Part shown: positions 33,987 to 45,083 of the stretch, one piece after another
Numbering within the stretch: position 1 is the stretch's first letter
How the letters are laid out: each line of letters begins with the position of its first letter
Origin: Corythucha ciliata
Lineage: Eukaryota; Arthropoda; Insecta; Hemiptera; Tingidae
NCBI GenBank assembly: GCA_038030265.1
Contig: CM075937.1
Span: forward strand, 28,252,198 to 28,316,197
Length of the DNA stretch: 64,000 bases
Direction of reading: 5' to 3'
Notes under the pieces: model-generated
Told to the model about the DNA's origin: nothing
The model's database searches: none
Seen by the model: only the letters and a program-made list of their open reading frames with translations
Position numbers and translations under genes: made by a program

Positions 33987-34990
33987 TTACAAGCGATTTG
34001 ATACCTCCTCCCCCCTAGCGTAGTTTATTTTTTCCTTGTTCCCTTCTTCTTCTACACAACCACGTAACATTGTCGGCAAGAATTACTGGGTGAATGTCAC
34101 TCTACACCTCTGCCCCTTCCATATTCACTGAGTCTTCTTTCGCCGGCAAGTGATCAAGTTACAATGAAAATCCCCGACTACTATTAATGCACTTCCGAGT
34201 TCTCTGTTCCAGATTATTTTATACCTTCCTTAGCCTATTGGACATTTTGGACATTGGAAATTTTCTCTCTTCACTTGACCCACCCCCTCGTATCATCATC
34301 AACGTCGTAGCTTCTAGTTAAAAAAAAAAAATAAATAAATAAAAATAAAAACCTCATCCCCCCCTTTTAATTGTACTTTAAATTCAAAATTTTATCGCTA
34401 TGAGGATAGTTTATTAAAAAAAAAAAAAAAAAATGGCGTTGAGCTCTTCAGGGAAAGATTTCGATTAGGCTAGCTTAGTTAGTAGGACATATAATTATAT
34501 TAGTATAAGTTAGTTAAATAACCCTATATTTAGTTAATGGTTAATTTTGTAAATAAAATTAGGTCTAAGAAAAGGACATATATGTATACCAGAGACACTA
34601 TTATGTGTAAATTCTATTAGCTTATTTAATGTATAGGTACCCATTTTATTTTATGTATTTATATACACACTAATGTATTTATTTACACAATGGAGTCCCG
34701 GGCGGCCGACCTTTCTCGGCTACTTCTACCGCACTGGAAGACATCCATCTAAATTTAACCTCTAACCCCCCCCCCCATTCCAAGCACCACTACCCGATCC
34801 TCCCCTGCCTACACTTGCCGGGGACCCGATGACGAGCCAGCTCAGCCCATCTCGCCGACCCTAAACCGAGACCAAGGAGGACCGGCCCGAACAGCCGCCA
34901 GCAAATGAGCCCCCCCCCCCCACAAACCGTCACCCCGTCCGACACGACGGAGGCCAGTCAGCCAGCGAGGACGCTGGCTCCGGACGTGGA

Positions 34991-35407
34991 TGTAACGTGC
35001 GCTACGCAAGGGTGACGAAGGTTGCCGGTCCCGAGGTTGCCTACGACATTACGGTGTGGGACAGGGGGCTGAGCTAAGAGTCCAAAGCTCAATTGAACGG
35101 CACGGCAAGTGTCGCAATAGACAACCTAGTTTCAATCCCCTCTTACCCAATCCTGAGTTTCCAGGTGGACGGAGTGCCGAAATAAAGGAGTCGTTCGCCA
35201 GCCACCGGCTCGTGGAAGTGTAACTGTTTAATTGTGCCCTGAGAACCATCGTGTCCCCCCCCCCCCAGTCGTCTCTTAGTTAAAATTATAAGTGGGTTGG
35301 GTTTGTTTGGTTAAGTTAGTAAAGTTTAGAGTGTGACTCGTGATTCTTTAATTTGTCCTGTCTCCCCTGTAACGGCCCCAAAAGCCCCAAAAATCCCCCC
35401 CGTTACA
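34991..35407 (+). repeat. 3' LTR
   Basis: 417 bp, identical to the 5' LTR apart from an A-to-G change that turns one AATAAA into AGTAAA near 35319. Confidence 0.9.
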
Positions 35408-36880
35408 CTAGTAAGCCTTGAAATTTGACATTTTCTAAAGCACGACTCACGGGGTTCACACGACTCCGTGTGAACCCGGCTTAAAGGGATGGATCTCGCC
35501 CGCCCTTGAATTTAGGGGAATGAGCTTCCCTGACGGCGAAAATATTGTTTCCTTGATATTTTCCTAGTATGGATCATTTTGACGTTTTTTACTTCCCAAA
35601 CTGTTCTTCGTTTCCCAAACGTTTGGTATGATATCTCAGTGAAAACCCAACTGATTTCAATTTTTTGAAAACCAATTGAAAGTTTACGAAATGGGCTTGT
35701 TTTTCCTATGGTTGATCGATGCATGTTGAACTTGCACATTTTTCAATCACTGGCGTTCAGGGGCGTAGCAAGGGCAAGTGAGGCCCGGTGCGGGTCTCTT
35801 TTTTATGCCCCCCCCCCCCTGAGGATTAAACTCGGGTTAAACTTTTGACCATAAATACCCATTCGTCTTTTAAAACCAAAACAAAAAATATTTCGTTTTC
35901 TTTCAATAGCATAATTATACCGACAGTTCCAGGCATGGGTGTAGCCAGCGGGGGGCAGGGGTGGGCAGTTGCCCTCCCCTAGAATAAAAAGCGCAGATTT
36001 CGTGGAGCAGCTGCCCACCCCTAAATTCCATCAAAAAGTTACAATTTTAATGATTAAAATCCCGCATGAAATTTTCGCAGAATTGCTCAGCAACAGAACC
36101 AATTCCTCAAATGTCGCTTAAATACGACACCAATATCGCTTTTTATTTTTCTGTGGTGAAAACCAAATTTCGCACACTGCAAAGTTCTGCCTCACTAAGT
36201 AACTAGCATCTCTGATTTGAAAAAAACAAAAAATTCCCTGACTTGGCTAACGGAAAAACAAATTTCTTGTATTTCGCTCCATAAAACCAATTTTGCGGAT
36301 TTTTCTCACTAAAAAAGACCACATTTTCGCTTATCGGTTTCACTGAGAATCCACAATTCGCGGATGTTTGTTGTTGACAAACTGATTTCGAGGGTCGGCT
36401 TAATTTGGAAACCGATTTTGCTGATTTTTCGCACTAAAATCCCATGTTCGCAGGTTCTACGGGCAATCTCGTGTGTTTTGGCTAGCTCAAACCGTGCTTA
36501 GCCCGCTCTGTCATCCAGACTTATGGTGGGAGAGGAAATGCCAGCTCTGCTTACCGTCTTAGGTTTAAAATTTGAAGTTTAGATACAAAAGTATCACTTT
36601 TCGGGGGGAGAAGTTTCAGTTTTTCGACATGAAATCCGAAATAGAAGGCTACAAACGACAGTTTTCCAACAGATATTTATTTTTTGACGGATAGTGGCCG
36701 TTTCTGTGCAATTTTAGTCTCTGATGACCGTGAATTGACGCGATTGTAACCTCCAGATCATGTTTTAAGCCTGCGAAAGGGCAACGGTGCATCTGATAGT
36801 TTCGCCAGTGAAGCTGCTCACATATCAATCAATAAATCAGTGACCCGTACGCCAAAGCCGTAGTCGGCACATACGCCATA
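35408..36880. other. unassigned repeats
   Basis: Contains GGGGCGTAGCAAGG (35760) and GGGTGTAGCCAGCGGGGGGCA (35938), a motif common in arthropod repeats, plus C/G tracts. No gene recognised. Confidence 0.35.
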
Positions 36881-36889
36881 TCCATCAGG

Positions 36890-37380
36890 CGTGGATCCAG
36901 TTTTTCTCAAGAGTAGTTACAAAGAGTTTTTCCCCGATTTTACTCGTGAATGAGCACTGTTTTTAGCGTCGAATTAACGTTCTTCTTAACTTTAGCGGAA
37001 ACTGAGCGATTTTTCTCAATTCTACCTTGAACTAGCCCATTTTCTTCATTTTAGCCATGAAAAGGTCTCAAAAAACCGTGAAATAACGCAATTTTTTATT
37101 TACTATTTCAATTACGGTCAGCACTGGGCATCGCCTAACCGCGAATTGGTGCGTTCTGTCGAGTTCAGCCGCAAAAGAACAGTTTTTCCTCAATATTACC
37201 CGCGTGAATGAGCTCTATTTCTCAATTTTAGCCGCAAATGAGTGATTCTGCTCAACTCTACGTTGAATGAGCAATTTATTTTGTCAATTTGAGCTGTAAA
37301 AGAGCTCTGTAAACCTTGAATCAGCGCATTTTCTTAATTTCGTCTTGGATTTCGTTTTTTAATTTCGCCGCAGAGAGGCT
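36890..37380 (-). repeat. degenerate minisatellite, about 30-40 bp unit
   Basis: Variants of TCTCAATTTTAGCCGCAAATGAGC recur every 30-45 bp. In reverse complement they match the unit of the larger array at 50.26-51.0 kb. Confidence 0.5.
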
Positions 37381-37870
37381 TCACAACGCTACGAAACTTC
37401 ACATGTCAGTAAACTTAAGGAGCCCTCAAAGCAACCTGTTTAAATCTAGTAGGCTCTGTAACGCTTTTTTGAATTAGGATTGTAAAGCCGGCTCTGTAGT
37501 ACTACAGCAAAGTGATGTCTACGTCGTACATTTTAGTGTAGCATTAAGAAGCCTTCGGGGGCTCCATAAAACGGCTTTGTAAATCCACTTGTAAGAACTT
37601 GTTATCATCAAGGGTGGATCCACGGGGGGGACAACCTCCCCCCCAGGATTTCAGAAAAGTTGATTTTTAAAAAAAGATAGAGAGAATATCACGATGATTC
37701 CCTGAGGACAAGCTTTACTCTTCAAAATCAGTGGTTTGACCAGCAAAATTCAAACGATCCTTGCTGCATATTGATTTTCAACATGCTAAAAATCATTAAA
37801 GCCTCATGTGAAGCGGTTATTTGAAGGGAACTGAATGTGAACGCTCACCAAAGCATCAAAAGATATCGCT

Positions 37871-38088
37871 TCGGCAGCTGGCTGTCAAACAGAGTGGATT
37901 TTACTACTAATAAGAATTTTGACACGTTATTAATAAATTAGGGATTATTGTGCAGAAATAGCTAAGTAAATAAAAGTAGAGAGTCCCACTAAGTGGTAAT
38001 TTTTGTCAAATGCATAATAGCAAATTAACTAAAAACGTCGAAATTCGTAGTATTAAATTCGCTCTATTTGACAGTCAGCTGCTTGGGC
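37871..38088. repeat. TIR MITE with CGGCAGCTGGCTGTC ends
   Basis: Left TCGGCAGCTGGCTGTCAAAC and right GACAGTCAGCTGCTTGGGCG are imperfect inverted ends, each followed inside by a sequence like AGAGYGGATTTTACTAC. The 2-kb tandem duplication starts inside this element. Confidence 0.55.
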
Positions 38089-38261
38089 GATTCAGACCTG
38101 GATCCACCTGGATCCGCCCCTGGTTATCGTAAAGACGAACTACACATTCCTCCCTTGGGGGGGGGGGCAGCACAGGAATTTATAAATAATTGAATCAAAT
38201 TATAATTTTCCTCTTAAATCCTGGAGGAGCCAAACAAAAAAAAACATAAATACAAATTATA

Positions 38262-38320
38262 ATGATCCTCGTGTAATAAAAGCCTCGAGATCGTCCGTTG
38301 AAACACGAATCATTGCTTAG
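38262..38320. repeat. tiny inverted-end repeat
   Basis: AATGATCCTCGTGT...ACACGAATCATT, about 55 bp. It recurs at about 40320 (segmental copy) and at 49841-49900 inside the recombinase-family relic. Confidence 0.5.
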
Positions 38321-38987
38321 TGGCGCAACATTATGTGATCAATGTCCAAATCATAATTTGTTGTAAATGACTGCTAGAAGTAAACGAATACTGGCTAACA
38401 TGATCATGAAATCCAGTTTTTACGTCATTTGAACTTGGAAAAAATTAAATAACGAAAACAGTTATGCTCATTAATTCAGTTGAAATTTGGGTGTACTCTG
38501 TGACGTGATAAACCTTTTTTTACAAAAATGAAAATCTGTATAATTTGTTGTCAAGTAGAGCCTTATTTTCGAAAGATCTTTAACGTAGCTGTGCTCTAAT
38601 CGTCGGCAACATTCTTGGATGACGCTTTTCGCACACTTTGGGCGGCACTGGAATTGATGATGAAGGAATTATATTCCCAGTCTTTTCACTTTGCAGACAA
38701 CACAACTTACCACAAATCCTCAAGTAAATACGTAGCCACTCATATCTTCCTTCTTCCGGTTTTTTTCGTTGCTGACCCACAACTTTATCTGCGTAGCTGT
38801 TCTTTTTTTCAAGCACTCATTACGAAGGCGCAATAGACAATGTGCCTGGCAGAGAGCGCAGGCCCGAGTTTCTGGTTATATTGGCTTAAGGTTACACGGG
38901 TCGTTCTCCATAACAATCTGAATCCTGTTTCTCTACCCCTAATAAGTGGTATACTTTTTTATATTTAGCGCGATTTGTAGCCCGAAA

Positions 38988-39276
38988 ATGGGGAGGCACT
39001 GTTGTTTCGGGATTTGTAACAGTGACGGGAGTCCCGGCCGCCCCGGTTATGACCCTTCCGTCAAATGTTTTAAGTTTCCTCAACCGTGCCAAGTTTATAA
39101 GTGGGACGTTGACGAGTGGACCCCAATCGCGGAAAATCGCCACATTACCGGATGTAAGAATTGCCGACTGTGTCGCGAGTGGATGAAACTCTGTAAGAGG
39201 AAGGACGAGAGATTCCAGTCCCTGAGGAACATCATGGGTGGCCGTCATATGCTCCAAGCATTTCGAGGAGAACCTT
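38988..39276 (+). pseudogene. THAP zinc-finger domain relic (copy 1)
   Basis: ATG at 38988 opens MGRHCCFGICNSDG, the start of a C2CH THAP domain, followed by CFKFPQP, a Trp region and CREWMKLCKRKDERF. The open frame then reads HMLQAF, but the +1 frame reads VICSKHFEENLDAL, exactly the closing Cys-x2-His. A one-base shift near 39240 therefore breaks the domain. THAP domains bind DNA and are shared by P-element-type transposases and host regulators. The downstream part is replaced by MITE sequence. Both tandem copies carry the same shift, so it came before the duplication. Confidence 0.6.
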
Positions 39277-39429
39277 GATGCTCTGGACTATGCGGTTCAT
39301 CGCCCAATGAGTTACAATTCGGTGGAGTCTATACAACCAAACAAATTTATTCCCTCGAAAAATGAAGCATTTTGATTGGTTGCATGTACTGCACGGACGC
39401 ATAACATATGGTTTGTGAACAGGGCTTAA

Positions 39430-39566
39430 AGGCCCGTTCACAAGCTCTATGTTTACGTTCTGTGTAGTCTATGCAACCAAACAAATTTATTCCCTCGAAA
39501 AATGAAGGATTTTTATAGGTTGCATAGACACTACACAACACAAACATAGAGCTTGTGAACGGGCCT
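39430..39566. repeat. Harbinger-type MITE (copy 1)
   Basis: 137-bp near-perfect hairpin AGGCCCGTTCACAAGCTC.../...GAGCTTGTGAACGGGCCT with TAA on both sides. Related fragments are at 39300-39425, 16760-16810 and 53450-53510. Confidence 0.8.
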
Positions 39567-39811
39567 TAAAAGCCGTTCTTTTTGGGTATTTTATTGGAGT
39601 TAAATTCAAGTGCAGTGAAATAAAATTAAACAACAGTTCACTAGTATTTAAAAATAATATGTATAGACTTTATTAATCATATCAATCATCCGCAAGAAGA
39701 GGCAAAAAATAAATAGCCGCTGACAAAAAAAAGGCAATCAATTTTTTCTTTTCCACCATTCACCATTCAAGTTTAGATTGGTAGTACTTGAGAATTGACA
39801 ACTTGTTCACT

Positions 39812-39943
39812 TTTTTTTTTTTTTTTTTTTTTGAGGGCTCGGACGGTCTCCCGACTCCGAAGGTGCCAAAAGCCTTTCGGCCCATACACCATACGACCAT
39901 ACCCACTTGGGGCCCGGACTCGGGAGAGCCTAATACGGCTCCT
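39812..39943 (-). repeat. poly(A)-tailed retroposon end (copy 1)
   Basis: On the minus strand, about 110 bp of GC-rich sequence (GGCACCTTCGGAGTCGGGAG) is followed by a run of about 22 A, as at the 3' end of a LINE or SINE. The family is not identified. Confidence 0.5.
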
Positions 39944-41045
39944 AATAAGAATTTTGACACGTTATTAATAAATTAGGGATTATTGTGCAGAAATAGCTAA
40001 GTAAATAAAAGTAGAGAGTCCCACTAAGTGGTAATTTTTGTCAAATGCATAATAGCAAATTAACTAAAAACGTCGAAATTCGTAGTATTAAATTCGCTCT
40101 ATTTGACAGTCAGCTGCTTGGGCGATTCAGACCTGGATCCACCTGGATCCGCCCCTGGTTATCGTAAAGACGAACTACACATTCCTCCCTTGGGGGGGGG
40201 GGGGGCAGCACAGGAATTTATAAATAATTGAATCAAATTATAATTTTCCTCTTAAATCCTGGAGGAGCCAAACAAAAAAAAACATAAATACAAATTATAA
40301 TGATCCTCGTGTAATAAAAGCCTCGAGATCGTCCGTTGAAACACGAATCATTGCTTAGTGGCGCAACATTATGTGATCAATGTCCAAATCATAATTTGTT
40401 GTAAATGACTGCTAGAAGTAAACGAATACTGGCTAACATGATCATGAAATCCAGTTTTTACGTCATTTGAACTTGGAAAAAATTAAATAACGAAAACAGT
40501 TATGCTCATTAATTCAGTTGAAATTTGGGTGTACTCTGTGACGTGAAATCAAATATTCTCATGTGATAAACCTTTTTTTACAAAAATGAAAATCTGTATA
40601 ATTTGTTGTCAAGTAGAGCCTTATTTTCGAAAGATCTTTAACGTAGCTTTGCTCTAATCGTCGGCAACATTCTTGGATGACGCTTTTCGCACACTTTGGG
40701 CGGCACTGGAATTGATGATGAAGGAATTATATTCCCAGTCTTTTCACTTTGCAGACAACACAACTTACCACAAATCCTCAAGTAAATACGTAGCCACTCA
40801 TATCTTCCTTCTTCCGGTTTTTTTCGTTGCTGACCCACAACTTTATCTGCGTAGCTGTTCTTTTTTTCAAGCACTCATTACGAAGGCGCAATAGACAATG
40901 TGCCTGGCAGAGAGCGCAGGCCCTAGTTTCTGGTTATATTGGCTTAAGGTTACACGGGTCGTTCTCCATAACAATCTGAATCCTGTTTCTCTACCCCTAA
41001 TAAGTGGTATACTTTTTTATATTTAGCGCGATTTGTAGCCCGAAA

Positions 41046-41334
41046 ATGGGGAGGCACTGTTGTTTCGGGATTTGTAACAGTGACGGGAGTCCCGGCCGCC
41101 CCGGTTATGACCCTTCCGACAAATGTTTTAAGTTTCCTCAACCGTGCCAAGTTTATAAGTGGGACGTTGACGAGTGGACCCCAATCGCGGAAAATCGCCA
41201 CATTACCGGATGTAAGAATTGCCGACTGTGTCGCGAGTGGATGAAACTCTGTAAGAGGAAGGACGAGAGATTCCAGTCCCTGAGGAACATCATGGGTGGC
41301 CGTCATATGCTCCAAGCATTTCGAGGAGAACCTT
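41046..41334 (+). pseudogene. THAP zinc-finger domain relic (copy 2)
   Basis: Same as the copy at 38988, including the frame break before VICSKHF. One residue differs (YDPSDKCF instead of YDPSVKCF). Confidence 0.6.
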
Positions 41335-41487
41335 GATGCTCTGGACTATGCGGTTCATCGCCCAATGAGTTACAATTCGGTGGAGTCTATACAACCAAAC
41401 AAATTTATTCCCTCGAAAAATGAAGCATTTTGATTGGTTGCATATACTGCACGGACGCATAACATATGGTTTGTGAACAGGGCTTAA

Positions 41488-41624
41488 AGGCCCGTTCACA
41501 AGCTCTATGTTTACGTTCTGTGTAGTCTATGCAACCAAACAAATTTATTCCCTCGAAAAATGAAGGATTTTTATAGGTTGCATAGACACTACACAACACA
41601 AACATAGAGCTTGTGAACGGGCCT
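41488..41624. repeat. Harbinger-type MITE (copy 2)
   Basis: Segmental copy of the hairpin at 39430-39566, with the TAA flanks retained. Confidence 0.75.
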
Positions 41625-42191
41625 TAAAAGCCGTTCTTTTTGGGTATTTTATTGGAGTTAAATTCAAGTGCAGTGAAATAAAATTAAACAACAGTTCACT
41701 AGTATTTAAAAATAATATGTATAGACTTTATTAATCATATCAATCATCCGCAAGAAGAGGCAAAAAATAAATAGCCGCTGACAAAAAAAAGGCAATCAAT
41801 TTTTTCTTTTCCACCATTCACCATTCAAGTTTAGATTGGTAGTACTTGAGAATTGACAACTTGTTCACTTTTTTTTTTTTTTTTTTTTGAGGGCTCGGAC
41901 GGTCTCCCGACTCCGAAGGTGCCAAAAGCCTTTCGGCCCATACACCATACGACCATACCCACTTGGGGCCCGGACTCGGGAGAGCCTAATACGGCTCCTC
42001 ACGAGTTCACTTACCTGAACTCGTATCATCCCCTGATTTTTCGATGAGAACCTCGCATTTCATGTGGTCAGCCACTATGCGGTCCGAAAATTAAGCCGGA
42101 ATCGGGATGGAGGGAAATTTTCTCCAAGCCGTGATAGGGAAAACATCGAAATCAGTGGAGGACGAAGCAGCTGCGTTGACATCCCCCTTTC

Positions 42192-42431
42192 TTAAGCGCG
42201 ATACCTTTTCTTGGAGCCACCGTCGACCGTCATATCCACCGGTAAATTAGATTCGAGAACATTTTTCGCTGTGCTAACCAAGTACTCCTTCGATTTGGAC
42301 TGTAATTTCACCCCTCTGCACTTCAAAAACCTGACGAGATCCTCCACCGTAGCGGCATCAGGACTCCCTGACAAGACTGCCCGGTACATCTTCCGGGTTA
42401 AATTTAATTTTCTTAAATGTTCGCGTCGCAC
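42192..42431 (-). CDS. unrecognised small protein, SAP-like segment
   Basis: 79 codons on the minus strand, ending GGSKKRYRA. The middle (TVEDLVRFLKCRGVKLQSKS followed by KEYLVSTAKNVLES) has the helix-turn-helix spacing of a SAP-type DNA-binding motif. There is a possible splice site at the 5' side (CTTACCTA in the plus strand at 42455). No family can be claimed; it may be a fragment of a larger gene. Confidence 0.35.
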   Translation of the reverse strand: MRREHLRKLNLTRKMYRAVLSGSPDAATVEDLVRFLKCRGVKLQSKSKEYLVSTAKNVLESNLPVDMTVDGGSKKRYRA

Positions 42432-42759
42432 TCATGAACTGCAAGATAAAAATAGGTAAGTAGTGCCTTGCACGAATTTGTGTTAATAAAATCATTATTT
42501 GTGAAGCTGTGGGTTCATAGCTCTGTAGCCTGGTGAAGCATTTACTTTTTAAATAGAGTTTTCGTGCAAACTTGACCGTTCTAGAGAGCAACACCGCACA
42601 GCAGCAATAAATAAACAATCAGTTTTTGATAAATAGTGACCCGTATGAGCTTACTTACTTTAAAAAACTAATTATTATTAGGCGAGGGATATAATAGAGA
42701 AAAAAATAAGGAGAACGACTTACTTAAACTTCCTCATAGGAAACCGTCATTAAAACCCT

Positions 42760-42829
42760 GAATGCGCATGACGGCACATCGTTTATTCCGAACAGGCTCT
42801 TAGGGACGGAAGAGTTTTAGAAGGCGTAT
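42760..42829 (-). pseudogene. recombinase-family relic, far side of the Harbinger insertion
   Basis: Minus strand beyond the left TSD. Removing Harbinger element 2 and one TTA copy makes the frame continue from REFKSQI into NTPSKTLPSLRACSE, like HLRQKTMPSLSECAK in the 57-kb recombinase. It then reaches a stop. Confidence 0.6.
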
Positions 42830-43070
42830 TTAGGGCCGTATTCACAGTCCTCACTCAAGTGGAGTAATCCCTCAAGTGAGTTGACTTTCATAGAACGCTC
42901 TCCAACTCAAGATTGGAGAGAACCCTTGGGGGTCTCTCAAGTCGTATTCCACAAACGCAACTCGCTGAAAAAGTTGAGTGCTTCTTCAACTTGAACCTCT
43001 CCAATTTCAAGGGAGCCCCCGGGTCCCCTTGAGGTTGCACTCAGTTCCAATAACGCCGCTTATCATCATC

Positions 43071-44559
43071 ATGGATCGTGACTTATTCTTTCTTTTGGAC
43101 GAATACGACGATGATTACGACGAATTTATTAATATTCATCGAATACCAAAAACGTACTTCACTCCAATCTTGTTTTTGTTTACCTTTCATACATTAGTGC
43201 GTAGTTTAGTGGGCGTTCAGAGAACATAAATAACCGTAGTCGATTGATGTATATTCTATGGTTCATGCCATCAGTTTGTAGTGCAAAAGAGTTGGAGTGT
43301 GCTGAAATGATGAACTCTGTAACGTTGTTGTAGGTACATTAGAGATACCTTGAATCCCATTGAGTCGTATGACAACTACCAATTCCGGTATAGATTCAGG
43401 TTTCGAAAGGAAACGGTCGTACATACTTTGCTCCCTCTTATTTACCCACTTGGGGAAAGAGAGGATAAAAGAGGGTTACCGATCTGCCCTTTAATAAAGG
43501 TGTTGGTGGCACTACGATTCTACGCTACTGCTTCGTTCCAGGTAACGTTCATAATGGAAGTGGTCTGTTGTCTGCATGTGCACAGTTGCCTCTCAAAAGC
43601 ATGAAGCTTCCCTCCGTTTAGAATCCTCGTGTACCATGATCTCGACTAACCAAATTTTTGTGTCTATACTTCTGACCTATTAGAGTGAGTTAACTCTCTG
43701 TCCGTGTCGTCTATCAGCTAACGTTTGTGACGTCTTTCAAAATTCACAAATATTTGTCTGATTCATACTTTGCTGAACCCTCCTTTTTAGATTATCTGCT
43801 CCGACTTGTTTATGATGTCGAATTGTTAAAGAAGTATCTGAAGCCCTTTGCCAGAGAATTGGTCATTTCATCAAGCTACCGAGCACTCCAGTGGAGATCA
43901 AGAAAACATGGAACAACTTCTACAAAAAAGCTGGATTTCCTGGAGTCATTGGATTGATCGATGGGACCCATATACCCATCAAGAGTCCAGGAGGTGACCA
44001 ACCAGAAGTTTTCAGGAATAGGAAATCTTTTTTCTCCATCAACATTCAAATAGTCGCTGGCCCAGACAAAGAAATCTTTGACATAGTTTGTCGGTGGCCA
44101 GGGTCCGTTCACGACACTAGGATATTCGAGAATAGTTCGATCCGAGTACGTCTTGAGCAAGAATGGTCGACAATGGGCCACGTTCTTGGAGACAGTGGAT
44201 ATCCACAGAGACGGTACATTTATACGCCCCTCTTAAACCCTGTCACAGTGTCTGAACTGAGGTATAATAAGGCGCATAAAACCACTAGAAGCGGTGTCGA
44301 GAGAACCATCGGCTTATTAAAACGTAGATTCCCATGTCTATACTTCGAACTGCAAAACAGCCTCAAAAATGTGTTACGTATTATACCAGCCTGCGCCATA
44401 CTACACAATATCGGGTTAAGTGAGGAAGACTGTTGGGATCCAACAGAAGATGACAATGCGAGGTCGACAGCAATCCGCGAAGTTTCGACGCCAGCCAACC
44501 CTAACACGGAAAGTGGGCGGGTCATAAGGGAGGAGTTCATTTCTCGTCATTTTAGTTGA
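43071..44559 (+). CDS. HARBI1-like transposase of Harbinger element 2 (spliced, partly decayed)
   Basis: Exon 1 (43071-43153, MDRDLFFLLDEYDDDYDEF) joins exon 2 (43334-43541) across GTACTT...TTGTTGTAG. This gives RIPKTYIRDTLNPIESYD and FRYRFRFRKETVVHTLLP, typical HARBI1 N-terminal sequence, ending TASFQ before GTAACG. The main exon is open from about 43828 (RIVKEVSEALCQRIGHFI) through NFYKKAGFPGVIGLIDGTHI (first Asp), GSVHDTRIF (second Asp), GDSGYP and ERTIGLLKRRFPCL (catalytic Glu) to TGA at 44559. The segment between 43541 and 43828, which should hold the GD...TVSR helix, has no clean splice pair, so the gene may be damaged there. Catalytic residues are intact. Confidence 0.85.
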
Positions 44560-44789
44560 AGAAGGCGAAATGTATTATAGTTTACAAGTTTAATTAAAAA
44601 TTAGTCTACAAGTAGTTCCATTGTAGTCATTACGATTGTGGGAGGCTCCGAGCAAGGCAAGATGTCATAAATTGAAATTTCATTTTAAAAAAATAAAATT
44701 AAATAGGTACCTACAACGTGTTGAGGATTTCTTATGCAAAAATTTATCAAGTTTGAAAAAGACTGGCGAGAGTAAAATGTCGTTTCCCA

Positions 44790-44945
44790 CCAATTTTTAC
44801 ACTTGCCAGCCGTTTTCAAGCAGCCCAAAGGTGTGTTTGCCAATAGCTAGCTCTGCTGTGAGCCCCTGTCCCACGGAACTGGCGATCTCAGAACTGTCAT
44901 CTAGCTTGACCATAAAAAACGTCCTGCACAGGTGCCAGACACGAT
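44790..44945 (+). repeat. repeat shared inverted with 32000-32195
   Basis: See the 32-kb copy. Here on the plus strand, between the transposase and the Myb gene. Confidence 0.5.
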
Positions 44946-45083
44946 CAAATGACCCGGATTTTTCAAACGGTGGCCTCCCGGACTAAAATTATTCTAAATA
45001 TTTTGATATATTTTTTCCGTAGTTTTCGATTTATTTCCCATGGCGAAAAGAGACACTTCTTTAAATTCAAAATCTCACGTTTT

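Larger units (their letters stand above)
32256..35407 (+). mobile_element. non-autonomous LTR retrotransposon
   Basis: Two 417-bp LTRs (TGTAACG...CGTTACA) with one visible difference, flanked by CTAG on both sides as a 4-bp target duplication. The interior is only 2.3 kb. It has a tRNA-Leu-like primer site and one proline-rich ORF, but no protease, reverse transcriptase or integrase, so it needs another element's enzymes. The near-identical LTRs mean a recent insertion. I saw no clear polypurine tract before the 3' LTR. Confidence 0.88.
37911..39945. repeat. tandem segmental duplication, copy 1
   Basis: About 2.03 kb starting TAAGAATTTTGACACG and ending ...GCCTAATACGGCTCCTAA, repeated immediately downstream with only a few differences. 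The junction shows short CT/AATAAG microhomology between the two ends. Confidence 0.9.
39946..42003. repeat. tandem segmental duplication, copy 2
   Basis: Direct repeat of 37911-39945 at an offset of 2035-2058 bp. The offset grows because of a G-tract length change near 40193 and a 20-bp insertion near 40546-40565. It ends GCCTAATACGGCTCCT before CACGAGTTC. Confidence 0.9.

Noticed and set aside
32256..35407. Tandem repeat rather than LTR pair
   Set aside because: TG...CA ends, a primer site just inside and CTAG target duplications show an LTR element.
38892..39257. 121-codon minus-strand frame, repeated at 40950
   Set aside because: Antisense to the THAP relic; the duplication explains why it appears twice.
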